A stretch of DNA of 64,000 nucleotides, taken from NCBI GenBank assembly GCA_026545765.1, contig CM048840.1:15690765-15754764 (forward strand), given 5' to 3'. Below the pieces are notes generated by a model. The model did no database searches. It had not been told where the DNA came from and worked only from the letters and a program-made list of their open reading frames with translations. Source of the stretch: Plantago major (Eukaryota > Streptophyta > Magnoliopsida > Lamiales > Plantaginaceae). Shown here one piece after another: positions 46,854 to 59,906 of this stretch (the stretch's first letter is position 1; each line of letters starts with the position of its first letter). The translations under genes were made by a program, and so were the position numbers.

Positions 46854-47556
46854 CTCTTTATATAGTGTAGGGAATTTGGATTGGTGTTTGAAAGAGATTT
46901 GATTCAGTAATTCTTTGCAGAAAAACTTAATCTTGATTTGCAGAGATTGTAGAAGGTTTGCAGATAATCAAGAGAAGGTTTTGCTATTTTTGTGTAAGTC
47001 GGAATTTTGGATTAGGCGAAAGTGATTTCTTTTGCCAAAATCCTATATATATAGCAATAGAATCTCAACAGACAAATACATACAAATTGATTTTGTGTGT
47101 ACGTGTACATGATTTGCAAGCAGGCGTGAGCAAAAGCTAGTTCGGCATTAAATGCAAAGTGGGCTTTGTCGGAATTTTTACAATCCACTATTTACTGTGA
47201 ATTAATTTCCACCGTATAGATCAAACGCTTAATTTCATCAAGGGTCACCATTGCTTCTTCATCAATGATCACAATCAACAAGTGTAATTGTGCCTATTTA
47301 ATGAATTTTGGCTATTAGCTATCTGAATCACGTTTTTTTATGACCAAGAACACTGTTTGCATCTGTATCTGTCTTATACTCGGGATTTTTCCAAGTTTTT
47401 CATCAAGATAGAAATAATGCGAATTTCAAGAGAATAGTTGACTGCAGATAGTTGTACTATTCTCCTTTGTGTTCCCCGTTTATAGAGTGATTCAGATATC
47501 TGAGTTCCCGTCTCAGAGATCTTAAGCTGTCTTTTTGCTCTTTAGCCTTTTTGACT

Positions 47557-47638
47557 TCTGGATACCCGTTCCAGATTTCTCTTTTCTCTTCTCTGGATGC
47601 CTGTTCTAGATACCTCTTCTCTGGATGCCCGTTCCAGT
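47557..47638 (-). repeat. Three tandem small stem-loops after pol (minus copy)
   Basis: Three units of the form TCTGGA-(7 nt)-TCCAGA (read on the minus strand), with a few substitutions, lie just downstream of the pol stop. They are equivalent to 59123-59204 in the plus copy. Confidence 0.75.
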
Positions 47639-47651
47639 TTCCTGAACTTTT

Positions 47652-49200
47652 TCAGTTCATTGGTAGTTCCATTAGTCCAAGACTATGTCTTAAGGCTAAG
47701 AATCTACTTTCTTGTAGTGGCTTAGTGAAGATATCTGCAAGTTGGTCTTCAGTGCCAATCTTGAGTATCTCTATATTGCCTTTTTCAACATGGTCTCTGA
47801 TGAAGTGATGTTTAACATCAATATGCTTTGTTCTGGCATGAAATTTAGGATTCTGCGTAATCGCAATAGCACTTGTGTTGTCACAGAAAATGGGAGTTTT
47901 CTCTTCATCGAGTCCATAGTCTTTAAGTTGTTGTTGTATCCACAGAATTTGTGTTGCACAACAACGGCTGACAATATATTCAGCCTCTGTGGTAGAAGTT
48001 GCAATTGAGTTTTGCTTCTTGCTAAACCACGAGATAAGTCTAGTACCCAGAAACTGACAAGTTCCTGAGGTGCTTTTCCTATCAAGCAGTGATCCAGCAT
48101 AATCAGCGTCTGAGTACCCAGCTAAACTCAATCCGCTTTCTTTAGGATACCACAATCCTACATCTACCGTACCTTTTACATACCTTAATATTTTCATAGC
48201 AATGTTGTAGTGTGTTTGCATCGGATTTGTCTGAAATCTAGCACACACTCCAACGGCATATTGAATATCAGGTCTACTTGCAGTGAGGTAAAGTAGTGAA
48301 CCTATCAATTTCCTATACTTATGTTCTTCAACACTCTTATCTGATTCAGTATAGGTCATTTTGGTTCCAATGCTCATAGGTATCTTAGCATTCTTTTCAG
48401 AAGGCTTAAGATTGAATTTTGTGAGCATATCTTTTGCATACTTTGTTTGACTAATGAATATTCCATCATTGAGTTGCTTGACTTGCAATCCTAGAAAATA
48501 ATTCATTTCTCCCATCATGCTCATCTCAAACTTACTTTTCATGAGATTTGCAAAGTCATTACAAAGTTGCTTATCCTTTGATCCAAATATGATGTCATCA
48601 ACATATACTTGAACTAAGAGTAGTTTCCCATCATGATTTAAGGTAAATAAAGTTTTATCAACTTCACCTTTCTTGAAACCACTTTCCAGAAGGTATTTGG
48701 CCAAAGTGTCATACCATGCTCTTGGAGCTGTTTGATCCATCTGAGCTTTACATGGTTTATAAACCATTCTACTTTACGAGGAAACTTCAAAGCGGTGGTT
48801 GCTCAACATAAACTTCTTACGCAAGTTCACCGTTCAAGAATGCACTTTTGACATCCATCGATAAACTTTAAAATCTTTATGAAAGCAAAAGCTAGAAAGA
48901 GTCTTATTGCATCAATCGGCAACTGGTGCATATGACTCATCAAAATCTAAGCCTTGATGCAGGTAAATCCTTGGCAACCAATCTTGCTTTGTTTACGGTT
49001 ATTTCACCAGATTCATTCATTTTGTTTCTGAAAACCCATTTAGTTCCAATCACAGATATTCCTTCCACAAATGGAACTAGTTTCCAGACTTTGTTTCTCT
49101 CAAATTGATCCAACTCTTCTTGCATTGCAGAGATCCAGTCTTGGTCTCCTAATGCTTCTTCTATATTTTTAGGTTCAATATTTGAGATGAAACATCCAAA
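47652..49200 (-). pseudogene. Copia pol: reverse transcriptase and RNase H (minus copy)
   Basis: The 371-codon open stretch from 48,767 down to 47,652 carries the RT box [10 protein letters not shown], then [46 protein letters not shown] (RNase H), TTEAEYI, and DNTSAIAITQNP with KHIDV.HHFIRD. It ends LMELPMN. The N-terminal RT part (DQFERNKVWKLVPF, GTKWVFRNKMNESGE) lies at 48,940-49,125, with frameshifts between 48,770 and 48,940. These are the defining motifs of Ty1/copia RVT_2 and its RNase H. Confidence 0.93.
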
Positions 49201-50996
49201 GAGAGAATTAGCATTTTATTTATTGCTCTCCTAGTCCTAACACCTTGATTAATTGGTCCAATCACATCTTTTGCAGGATGATCCTTGATCAATCTCATCA
49301 TAGGTTTAGTGCTAGTAGGATCAATATCCAAATGATTTGAATGTGAATCACTGGGATTTTGATTTGATACTTTTTCAGTATCTAAGACATTTTGCTCCTC
49401 AGAAGGGCAATTAATGTCTGACACTTGTTCAGTGTTTGAGCTATCTGGAACATGTCTTTTAGAGAGATTATTTCCAGAGATAGCTTCATGATGAATATCT
49501 TCAGTTTCCATTTCTGGAAGTTTCATAGGAAATTCTTCATCTTGTTTGTGAGTCATCTGGTTGTTACTAGGCATATCAAGCTTTTCTATGTCAGAGTCAT
49601 CCTCACTTTCCATAATGATGTTTCTCATTTCTGAGGATTCTTCTTCAGATTCCCTCAACATTAGTTCTTTGAACCTTTCTGAGAGTTCATCATTAGGAGG
49701 TATTTTCTTACTTCCTTCATAGAATACAACATGAACTGATTCTTCAATTTTCTTTGTTCTTTTGTTGTAAATTCTGTAGGCTTTGCTATTCGTGGAATAA
49801 CCAAGAAATACACCTTTATCTGCCTTTGGTTGAAATATTCTCAGATAATCTTTTCCATTGTTTAGAACAAAACATCTACAACCAAATACTCTCAGATGTT
49901 TGACATTAGGGGGTCTACCAACCAAGATTTCATAAGGGGTCTTGTCATGGTGTTTGTTTATCAAACATCTGTTCTGAGTGTAGCAGGCTGTGTTTACATC
50001 TTCAACCCAATAAACTTCACTTATTTCAGTGTCAACTAGCATCGTCCTTGCAGCTTCTTTAAGGGTTCTGTTTTTCCTTTCTGCAACACCATTTTGTTGA
50101 GGTGTTCTTACAGAGGAAAGTTGGTGTTGTATACCTTTGCAGGTACAAAAATCCTTTATGTACTGGTTGACAAACTCAGTACCATGGTCTCATTACGATT
50201 GCAGATACCTTGTCATTTTCATGACTTCAAGCTTTTTTGAAGTTTGGTATCTCCCACGGCATCGATTTGTGTTTGGAAAAGACAACCCAAGTGAATCTTG
50301 AGAAGTCATCTACAACAACCAGACCATATTTCTTTCCTGCATAACTAGTTACAGATGATTCAAAAAGATCCATATGTAGTAGTTGCAGTGGTCTAACACT
50401 AGAGTGTCTAGTTTTGGACTTGAAAGAGATTTTGGATTGTTTCCCCATCTGACATGCAGAACAGATACCATCCTTTCTGAAAGACGTTTTGGGAAGGCCA
50501 ACCACTAACTATTTCTTGGCAAGTTTGTTCAGAGTTTTGAAGTTCAAGTGACTCATTCTTTTGTGCCATAACCAGTGCTCTTCTGTGTGACCAGATTGAC
50601 TCACCATGAGACATTCTTCAGTTGTGGCAGATGCACAATCGGCAACATAAAGACTGCCTTTCCGCCGAGCAACCAAGGTATGCGCTTTGACTCATTGTCA
50701 ATTAGTTTGCAGTATTTTGCTTTGAATTTTACAGTAAAACCTTTGTCTACAAACTGGCTCATGCTAAATAGATTATATTTTAAATCCTTAACATGTAATA
50801 CGTCAGTGATTGTTAATGTTCCCAATTTGACGTTGCCAAATCGCAGAGAGGGATTTAATTCTCCTCCAACAAATCTGATATCTGGTCCTGTGTTGCAAGC
50901 TTTGTAATCGACCAGATTTGCTTTGTCTCCTGTCATGTGCTTTCCGCATCCACTATCAAATAGCCATCGTGCTTTAGTCCAGGAAGCATTCTGCAC
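49161..50996 (-). pseudogene. Copia protease and integrase region (minus copy)
   Basis: Protease active-site block WLFDSGCGKHMTGD lies at about 50,920-50,965 (D-S-G with the HM pair). GVLHVKDLKYN-type sequence follows. The integrase zinc finger is partly seen as CSACQMGKQSK and the catalytic core as LLHMDLFES and YGLVVVDDFSRFTWV (50,505-50,227). From 50,042, INKHHDKTPYEILVGR and FGCRCFVLNNGKD belong to the integrase C-terminal part. Frame breaks occur at about 50,600 and 50,060-50,220. Confidence 0.88.
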
Positions 50997-51479
50997 ACAA
51001 CATGGAACATGAGATTAGGTTCTCAATTTACAGTTGGAACCATCAGGACTAAACAATCTTCCAGTAGGAATCCATTTTTGAATGAATTTCCTTGGAACAT
51101 TCTTTTGTCTGATAGGAACATAAGGAGGAATTCTAATTGAATGATTATCATTATTAAGAATTATTTTCTTCCTTGGTGTGTTCCTAGGTGCTCCATTTGG
51201 TGCTTTCAGATACCTGTCAGGTTTCTGAGTTTGTTTTTCAGCAAACTTAGCTTTCCTTGCCAGATTTCTTCTAGCCCTGGCATTCAGATTTTCAGTGGCT
51301 TGATTCAACTTCCACTTCTGATAATTTCTTTGAGCAATTCTAGCCTTTAGCCATCGTTCTTGCTCCTGTTTGTATTCATGAGCAAGTTGTTTCCCGATGC
51401 CTTTATAGCCAATACCGTTTCGAGCACTTGAAGCTATCTGAGATCTTTTTTCAGCAGCTTTGCTAGTCTCTGGTTGGTC

Positions 51480-53183
51480 TGTTGGGAAATTTGTTGGGAA
51501 ATTTGTTAGATATTTTGTTAGAAATATCTGTTTAGATTTTGATCAGAAACATGATGACTTATCTTAGTCTCAGAAAGGTGATTAGTACTCTTGGTTCACT
51601 TGAACATTGTAAAAGAGGAAACTCACTAAGTATGATAGTCTAGCTAATCTTGTATAGGATGTTAGGTCTCAAAATGTAATTTTTATTTTATGGAGAGAAG
51701 ACCAAGAAGAAGACATCCAAGCAGAACAAGCTCAACGACATTAAAGACTTGAAGAAACTGCACAAGATTACTGAAACTGTTTTTCAGATACCTTAGCCAG
51801 ATATCTTGAAGACACGAATGGTTTTAAACAAACTGTGTCACAAGAGATATTTGAGAAATAAAAGACCTATCTGAAAACAAGGAAAGTGTCCACAGATATC
51901 TATTCTCAGATACCTTGAGCTTTAACCACATTTCTGAAAAAGAAATATATATATTGCAAACAAAGTTGTTTCAATAAAAGTGGTATCTGAAGATTGAAGA
52001 TAAGGACGTGCAAAGAATCAGATAACCCTAGTCTCTGATACACAGATTCGTTGGCACTGAGACAAAAAAAGTATAGTACAATGCATTTAATGCACGACGA
52101 CGAGATGTGCGAATAAAAGCGGCGACTTACAAGAAGAAGACAAAATCTACTACAGTACTATACACAGATATCAATGGTTTGAATTTGAGCCTAACGGATA
52201 CTATTCAAACGGCACTCAAATTCATCTATAAATATCAACACTTAGACTGCTTGAGAATACAAGACGCTGAAACACAGAACTTACTGAACATCTTACTCTC
52301 TCAAAGCAAGTTACATATCCTCAAAGCTTTCTGTTGCGACCAAAGCTTTTGATCTTGAGTAACAATAAAGTTCTAAGTGCCCTGATCCTAAACAAGCATA
52401 GCTATCTGTGAAAGAGTTGAAACGAAAGATCATGTATCTGAGATTCATTCTCTTGAACATTTATCTAAGACTTGGGTCGGTAAAAAGAACAAGATACCAT
52501 ACATTGAAAAGTGTATTAAGTATACTTGATTCACAGAGCTATCTGAATAACTGAATAAGTTATTAAAGAAGCTCATCTGACAACTCAAACCAAAACCAAC
52601 ACCATAACTGGCGTGGAGTACAGGAAGTACTTAGTTTGAAAAATCAGGGAATAACTCAAGGTTCTAGTATAGGAAGTACTTGATTTGGGAAACTAAGGAA
52701 TAACTCAAGGTTATTGAGTATAGGAAGTACTTAGCTTGGGAAGCTAGGGAATAACTCAAAAGGTTTCGAGTCTGCGAAGTACTTGGCTGTGAAAGCCGGG
52801 GACAACTCAGGGGGAACATTTGGTTGGGAACCATTTGTTTAAAGGAATCTTAGAATAGGATTTTTGTAAGGAGAACTCAATTATCTATTCTAGTGAATTC
52901 TAGGTCTCTGGAAGACCGAAGTGGATTAGTTGGAGGATTACGCCACCTCCAGATACCACTATACTTGCTGTGTTATTTACCTTTCTGTATTTACATTTCA
53001 GCAACACACACACACTTTAACTGTTTCTGCACTTATCTATATTAAGTCTTCCGCGCTCTGATTCTAAGTATCAGATATCTACTCAGATATCTGAGAAATA
53101 GTTTTTATCGACAAAAGTTTTTAAAAGACTATTCACCCCCCCCCCCCCTTCAGTCTTTTACTTTGCCGTTATCTGGACCAACA
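51480..53183 (+). repeat. 5' LTR of the plus Sirevirus-like copy
   Basis: Starts TGTTGGGAAATTTGTTGGG, ends CTGGACCAACA, 1,704 bp, with TG…CA termini. It contains a C13 run (53136-53148) close to the 3' end and repeated AGATATCT palindromes. It is homologous to the LTR at 39215-40881, which has slightly fewer bases, partly because of a short duplication at the 5' end here. Confidence 0.93.
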
Positions 53184-53185
53184 AG

Positions 53186-53197
53186 TGGTATCAGAGC
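53186..53197 (+). other. Primer binding site (tRNA-iMet type)
   Basis: TGGTATCAGAGC begins 2 nt after the LTR end. It is complementary to the 3' end of initiator methionine tRNA, the usual primer of plant copia elements. Confidence 0.93.
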
Positions 53198-53300
53198 GGG
53201 AGGTTCACAAGCCTTCTGCACTGAACCTAGATCCCCAGATAGGTGAAGGAACTTTGTCCACTTTCGAGGACTATTTAATTTGTGTGTTAAGTGTGCAGGT

Positions 53301-55750
53301 ATGTCTCTGAGTGATGCACCCATTCTCAAACCAGAGAATTACGAGAAATGGAAAAACAACATGATGCTCCACCTTGAATCCATAAGTGATGAAATGATCG
53401 AAGTGATAAAGAATGGCCCAATAGTCATTCAACAACTCAAACAAGTCATGGAGGTTTCTAATGGTAGAGACAAAGATCAAAGCGAAGGATCTTCACAAAC
53501 CGATGTGTCAACAAGTGGGAGATCTACTAGTCAAGTTATTTACGAACCAAAGCCCAGAGAACTCTGGACATCGGAAGATGCCAAGAGAAATCGTCTGGAT
53601 GGTCAAGCTCTTAATATCATCATCAGATCGACACCTGAGCACATACAGTGTAAACTGTGGGGTGCTAAAATGGCGAAAGTTGCCTGGCAACTGATTGAAG
53701 AAATCATGCGGGCTGAAAACCAAAGAAAACAAGTTCGAAGTTCTCAAGTTGAAATTTCAAAATTTCAAACAAGGACCCATGAAACTGGAAGAACTTGATT
53801 TCAGATTTACCACTCTCATGAGTGACATGGCGACTCTTGGAAAGCAGCAGATACTCCGGTCGGAAAAGATTAAGACTATTGTCAAGTCTTAACCAACCGG
53901 GAGCATACCAAATTCTTTTATTTTAACCAAGGAATGCCAAATATCACTCCGGTGGAACTTTTCTCATCTTGCTACTTGTTGATTATGAGACAACTCAAAG
54001 AGAACAAACAATGAAAAATTGCAAAAGCGTTGCTCTAGTCACTCAAGGAACTTGAAAGAAGAAAAGCAAGGAAGAAAGCGAGGATGCTCTTGCCGCAAAG
54101 CAAATGAGCAAATATATCAGTCGGAAATTGAAAGAAGGAAAGCCAAAGAGAAGCTGAAAAAGCATCTAGGCTCAAACTATCACCAGTACAAAAATATGCA
54201 AAGCTCGCTGAACAAGCCATTTCGTAAAGCATCATGTCTTGAGGCGAATTGGAAGCGATATATGTTTCTATTGTCGTAAACCTGGCCACTTCAGAAGGAT
54301 TGTCCGCCTCAACAAACTAAGGACGGTGACAAGAAAGATAGGAGAATCTTCGAAGAAGCTGAAAGCTTTGTTAATCAAGAAAGAAAGAAAATCCAAATTC
54401 AATGGATGCTCTAGACGTTGAGATGATTCAAGATAACAATTCAGATGACTTTACCATCACCGTAATTATGTGGAGTTACTCATGATATAATCGACTTGAC
54501 CTCAAGAAGAATGAAATGTGGAGTTCTTTGAAATTGACGGTCCGGACATCTCCAACATAGAAATCATCTTATGGCTGATGAGGTAACACATACTTCTTGT
54601 TATACTTATGAAAGTGATGAAGAGGAAATAAAAAATCTAGAAAATCTCAGGAAAGAACTTGACATCTATGAAAGAGAATTTCTAATGATTCGAGCTAGAG
54701 CCGAAAACCTTGAAGAAGAAAAGAATTCTCTTGCAAAGGAAAATTCTCAATTAGTTAAAGTATCTGAGAGAAAGGATGCTGAAAATGCATCTCTCAAAGC
54801 TCAGATATCTGAGACTGAAAAGTCACATAAAGAAGCAATGGCTGAATTACGAAAGAAATATGAAGATCTTCTTTCTGAGAACAAGGAACTCAAGAAGAAA
54901 GAATTATCTTTTCAATCTTATGCCAAAGCTAGTGACACCCTTACTGAAGTACAATCTTACTTAAGAGATCCTTCAGAAAAGAAAGGACTTGGGCTGAATA
55001 CACAGACAGATTGTTCTATCACTCTGAATAAGAGTAAGGAGAGAAGGACATTTGTAAGTACTCAGCAAGACGGTTCCCATACAATCTATAGTATCGGTGA
55101 GAAGACAAAGATTGTTGACAAAGGAAAGGCAGTTGCGACTAAACCTTTGTGGGAAAAACAAGTCAAAACAAAAGCTGGGCACGTCTCGAAAAGAAACACA
55201 ACACGAAAAGTGTAAATAGCACGATCTATGTCTCTCAAAAGGTAGAATTGCAGGAGCTGGCAAATTCTCCCATGTCACTTTTTCTGGAAAGAAATTGGAC
55301 CAACCAGAGACTAGCAAAGCTGCTGAGAAAAGATCTCAGATAGCTTCAAGTGCTCGAAACGGTATTGGCTACAAAGGCATCGGAAAACAACTTGCTCATG
55401 AATACAAGCAGGAGCAAGAACGATGGCTGAAAGCTAGAATTGCTCAAAGCAATTATCAGAAGTAGAAGTTAAATCAAGCCACTGAAAATCTGAATGCCAG
55501 GGCTAGAAGAAATCTAGCAAGGAAAGCTAAGTTTGCTGAAAAGCAAACTTAGAAACCTGACAGGTATCTGAAAGCATCTTATGGAGCACCTAGGAACACA
55601 CCAAGGAAGAAAATAATTCTTACTAATGATAACATTCATTCAAATAGAATTCCTCCTTATGTTCCTGTCAGACAAAAGAATATTTCAAAGAAATTCATTC
55701 AAAAATGGATTCCTACTGGAAGATCTTTTAATTCTGACGGTTCCATCAAA
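53301..55750 (+). pseudogene. gag region of the plus copy (frameshifted)
   Basis: Start chosen at 53301 (MSLSDAPILKPENYEKWK), typical of copia/Sirevirus gag (NY..WK). Conserved blocks follow: LWTSEDAKRNRLDGQALNII and LIEEIMRAENQ. The frame shifts near 53,700-53,900. The zinc knuckle CFYCRKPGHF is at about 54,254-54,283, but its last cysteine is reached only after a frame change. A Glu/Lys-rich coiled-coil stretch (54,571-55,215) follows, with heptad-like LRKELD, LEEEKNSLAKENSQL and LRKKYEDLLSENKEL. It ends upstream of the protease. Confidence 0.82.
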
Positions 55751-55783
55751 GATATGAGAACCTAATCTCCTGTTTTCTGTTGT

Positions 55784-57200
55784 GTGCAGAATGCTTCCTG
55801 GACTAAAGCACAATGGCTATTTGATAGTGGTTGCGGGAAGCACATGACAGGAGACAAAGCAAATCTGGTCGATTACAAAGCTTGCAACACAGGACCAGAT
55901 ATCAGATTTGCTGGAGGAGAATTAAATCCCTCTCTGGGATTTGGCAACGTCAAATTGGGGACTTTAACAATCACTGACGTATTACATGTTAAGGATTTGA
56001 AATATAATCTATTTAGCATGAGCCAGTTTGCAGACAAGGGTTTTACTATAAAATTCAAAGCTAAATACTGCAAACTAATTGACAATGAGTCAAGGCAGTA
56101 CCTTAGTTGGTCGGAAAGGCGATCTTTATGTTGCCGATTGGGCATACGCCACAATGAAGAATGTCTCATGGTGAGTCAATCTGGTCACACGAAGAGCACC
56201 TGGTTATGGCACAAAAGAATGAGTCACTTGAACTTCAAGACTCAGCAGACTTGCCAAGAAAGAGTTAGTGGTTGGCCTTCCCGAACATCTTTCGAAGGAT
56301 GATATCATTACGCTGTCGGATGGGGAAACAATCTAAGATCTCTTTCAAGTCCAAAATCGGACACTCGTGTTAGACCACGCAACTATTACACATGGATCTT
56401 TTGAATCATCAGTAACTAGTTATGCGGGAAAGAAGTATGGTGCAGTTGTTGTAGATGACTTCTCAAGATTCACTTGGGTTGTCTTTCAAACACAAATCGA
56501 TGCCGTGGTGGAGATACCAAACTTCTTTGAAAAAGCTTGAAGTCATGAAAATGACAAGGTATCTGCAATCGTAGCAGACCATGGTCTTGAGTTTGTCAAC
56601 CAAGACATAAAGGATTTTGTACCGCAAGGTATACAACACCAACTTTCCTCTGTAAGAACACCTCAACAAAATGGTGTTGCGAGAAAGGAAAAATAGAACC
56701 CTTAAAGAAGGCTGCAAGGACAATGCTAGGCGACAATGAAATAAGTGAAATTTATTGGGTTGAAGTCAGAAAACGACTTGCTACACTCGAGCAGATGTTT
56801 GATAAACAAACACCATGACAAGACCCCTATGAAATCTTGGTTGGTAGACCCCTAATATCAAACATCCGAGAGTATTTGGTTGTAAATGTTTTGTTCTAAA
56901 CAATGGGAAAGATTATCCGAGAACATTTCAACCAAAGGCAGATGAAGGTGTATTTCTTGGTTATTCCACAAATAGCAAAGCCTACAGAGTTTACAACAAA
57001 AGAACAAAGAAAATTGAAGAATCAATTCATGTTGTATTCTATGAAGGAAATAAGATAACACCTCCTAATGATGAACTCTCAGAAAGGTTCAAAGAACTAT
57101 TCGAGGATTCTAAAGAAGAATCCTCGAAAGGAGAAACATCATTATGGAAAGTGAGGATGACTTGACGTAGAAAAGCTTGATATGCCTAGTAACAACAAGA
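55784..57200 (+). pseudogene. Protease and degenerate integrase of the plus copy
   Basis: The protease block WLFDSGCGKHMTGD is at about 55,815-55,860. LHVKDLKYNLFSMSQF and the pre-integrase LWHKRMSHLNF (about 56,205-56,240) follow. The integrase core is fragmented: HMDLFESS-like and DFSRFTWVV sequence near 56,390-56,490, then FGCKCFVLNNGKD-like sequence at about 56,880. Multiple frame changes and stops make it inactive. Confidence 0.82.
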
Positions 57201-57230
57201 TGACTCACATGACATGATGAGGAATTTCCT

Positions 57231-59109
57231 ATGAGTTTTCGAAATGGAGCAAAGTTCTTGAGAACCTTCATCATGAAGAGGTATCGAAAAGAGATCTTTG
57301 AAATGCAAGTTCCAGATATCTCTAACACTGAAAAAGTGTCAGATATCCATGACATTTCCCATATGTCAGATATCTCAGATACTGAAAAAGTACCAAATCA
57401 TAATCTTAGTGATTCACATTCAAATCACTTGGATATTGATCCTACTAGCACTAAACCAATGATGAGATGGATCAAAGATCATCCTGCAAAGGATGTAATT
57501 GGACCAATTAATCAAGGTGTTAGGACTAGGAGAGCAATAGCTGAAAATGCTAATTCTCTCTTTGGATGTTTCATCTCGAATATTGAACCTAAAAATATAG
57601 AAGAAGCATTAGGAGACCAAGACTGGATCTCTGCAATGCAAGAAGAGTTGGATCAATTTGAGAGAAACAAAGTCTTGAAACTAGTTCCATTTATAGAAGG
57701 AATATTTGTGATTGGAACTAAATGGGTTTTCAGAAACAAGATGAATGAATCTGGTGAAATAACCAGAAACAAAGCAAGATTGGTTGCCAAGGGATTTACC
57801 TGCATCAAGGCTTAGATTTTGACGAGTCATATGCACCAGTTGCGATTGGATGCAATAAGACTCTTTCTAGCCTTTGCTTCTCATAAAGATTTCAAAGTTT
57901 ATCAGATGGATGTCAAAAGTGCATTCTTAAACGGTGAACTTGCAGAAGAAGTTTATGTTGAGCAACCACCTGGCTTTGAAGTTTCCTCAGAAAGTAGAAT
58001 GGTCTATAAACTACAGAAAGCTCTGTATGGACTGAAACAGGCTCCAAGAGCATGGTATGACACCTTGGCCAAGTACCTTCTGGAAAATGGTTTCAAGAAA
58101 GGTGAAGTTGATAAAACTTTATTTATCTTAAATCATGACGGGAAACTACTCTTAGTTCAAGTATATGTTGATGACATAATATTTGGATCTAAGGACAAGC
58201 AACTTTGTAATGACTTTGCAAATCTCATGAAAAGCAAGTTTGAGATGAGCATGATGGGAGAAATGAATTATTTTCTAGGATTGCAAGTCAAGCAACTCAA
58301 TGATGGAATATTCATTAGTCAAACAAAGTATGCAAAAGATATGTTCACAAAATTCAATCTTAAGCCTTCTGAAAAGAATGCTAAGATACCTATGAGCATT
58401 GGAACCAAAATGACCTATACTGAATCAAATAAGAGTGTTGAAGAACATAAGTATAGGAAATTGACAGGTTCACTACTTTACCTCACTGCAAGTAGACCTG
58501 ATATTCAATACGCCGTTGGAGTATGTGCTAGATTTCAGACAAATCCAATGCAAACACACTACAACATTGCTATGAAAATATTAAGGTATGTAAAGGGTAC
58601 AGTAGATGTAGGATTGTGGTATCCTAAAGAAATCGGATTGAGTTTAGCTGGGTACTCAGACGCTGATTATGCTGGATCACTACTTGATAGGAAAAGCACC
58701 TCAGGAACTTGTGGGTACTAGACTTATCTCATGGTTTAGCAAGAAGCAAAACTCAATTGCAACTTCTACCACAGAGGCTGAATATATTGCTGCTGGTTGT
58801 TGTGCAACACAAATTCTGTGGATACAACAACAACTTAAAGACTATGGACTCGATGAGAAGAAAACTCCCATTTTCTGTGACAACACAAGTGCTATTGCGA
58901 TTACACAGAATCCTAAATTTCATGCCAGAACAAAGCACATTGATGTTAGACATCACTTCATCAGAGACCATGTTGAAAAGGGCAATATAGAGATACTCAA
59001 GATTGGCACTGAAGACCAACTTGCAGATATCTTCACTAAGCCACTACAAGAAAGTAGATTCTTAGCCTTAAGACATAGTCTTGGACTAATGGAACTACCA
59101 ATGAACTGA
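57231..59109 (+). pseudogene. Reverse transcriptase and RNase H of the plus copy
   Basis: Blocks in order: IGTKWVFRNKMNESGE (57,710-57,760), a short frameshifted segment at about 57,800-57,850, [42 protein letters not shown] (catalytic pair intact, about 58,160-58,190), [38 protein letters not shown], a frame change near 58,705, TTEAEYIAAGCCA, DNTSAIAI and the end LMELPMN. Apart from two frameshifts the domain set is well kept. Confidence 0.92.
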
Positions 59110-59122
59110 AAGAGTTCAGGTA

Positions 59123-59204
59123 TCTGGAACGGGCATCCAGAGAAGAGGTATCTGGAACGGGCATCCAGAGAAGAGAAAAGAGAAATCTGGAACGGGTATC
59201 CAGA
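59123..59204 (+). repeat. Three tandem stem-loops immediately after pol
   Basis: TCTGGAACGGGCATCCAGA at 59123-59141 and 59151-59169, and a one-base variant at 59186-59204, each fold into a 6-bp stem with a 7-nt loop. The first starts 14 nt after the pol stop. The same triplet occurs in the minus copy. Confidence 0.82.
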
Positions 59205-59705
59205 AGTCAAAAAGGCTAAAAAGCAAAAAGATAGCTTAAGATCTACGAGGCGGAACTCAGATATCTGAATCACTCTATAAACGGGGAACACAAAAGAGAA
59301 TAGTATAACTATCTGCAGTCAACTGCTCTCTTGAAACTCGCATTATTTCTATCTTGATGAAAAACTTGGAAAAATCCTAAGTATAAGACAGATTCAGATG
59401 CAAACAGTGTTCTTGGTCATACAAAAACGTGATTCAGAAAGCTATGAGCCAAAATTCATTAAATGAGCACAATTACACTTCTTGATTGTGATCATTGCTG
59501 AAGAAGCAATGATGACCCTTGATGAAATTAAGCGATTGATCTGTACGGTGGAAATTAATTCACAGTAAATAGTGGACTGTTAAAATTCAGACATGGCGCA
59601 CTAAGCATTTAAAGCCAAACTAGCTTTTGCTCACGCCTGCTTGCAAATCACAGATACGTACACACAAAATCAATTTGTATGTATTTGTCTGTTGAGATTC
59701 AACTG

Positions 59706-59717
59706 CTATATATATAG
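59706..59717 (+). promoter_or_regulatory. Possible internal TATA box for the third coding region
   Basis: TATATATATAGG lies 200 bp before the ATG of the third coding region. It is followed by an A/C/T-rich leader. An additional CTATATAAAGAG directly precedes the ATG (59,895-59,906). Both are conserved in the minus copy (about 47,041-47,053 and 46,854-46,866). Promoter activity is inferred only. Confidence 0.4.
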
Positions 59718-59906
59718 GATTTTGGCATAGGAAATCACTTTTGCCTAATCCGAAAACTCATCTTGCACAAAAATAGCAAATCCTTCTCTTGATTCTCTGC
59801 AAAACTTCTACAATCTCTGCAAATCAAGATTAAGTTTTTCTACAAAGAATTACTGAATCAAATCTCTTTCAAACACCAATTTCAAATCCCTACACTATAT
59901 AAAGAG

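Larger units (their letters stand above)
39215..51479 (-). mobile_element. Sirevirus-like Ty1/copia retrotransposon, minus copy (5' part displaced)
   Basis: On the minus strand the element runs from the gag-pol junction (51,479) through protease, integrase, RT and RNase H (51.0-47.65 kb). A 0.8-kb spacer follows, then a long third coding region (46,853 to about 41,259), a polypurine tract (about 40,884-40,896) and the 3' LTR (40,881-39,215). Domain order PR-IN-RT-RH is that of Ty1/copia. The long LTR and extra 3' coding region point to the Sirevirus lineage. Its gag and 5' LTR are absent because the plus copy starts exactly at 51,480; they should lie beyond the window. The candidate TSD at the left edge is TACAG (39210-39214). 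Confidence 0.9.
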
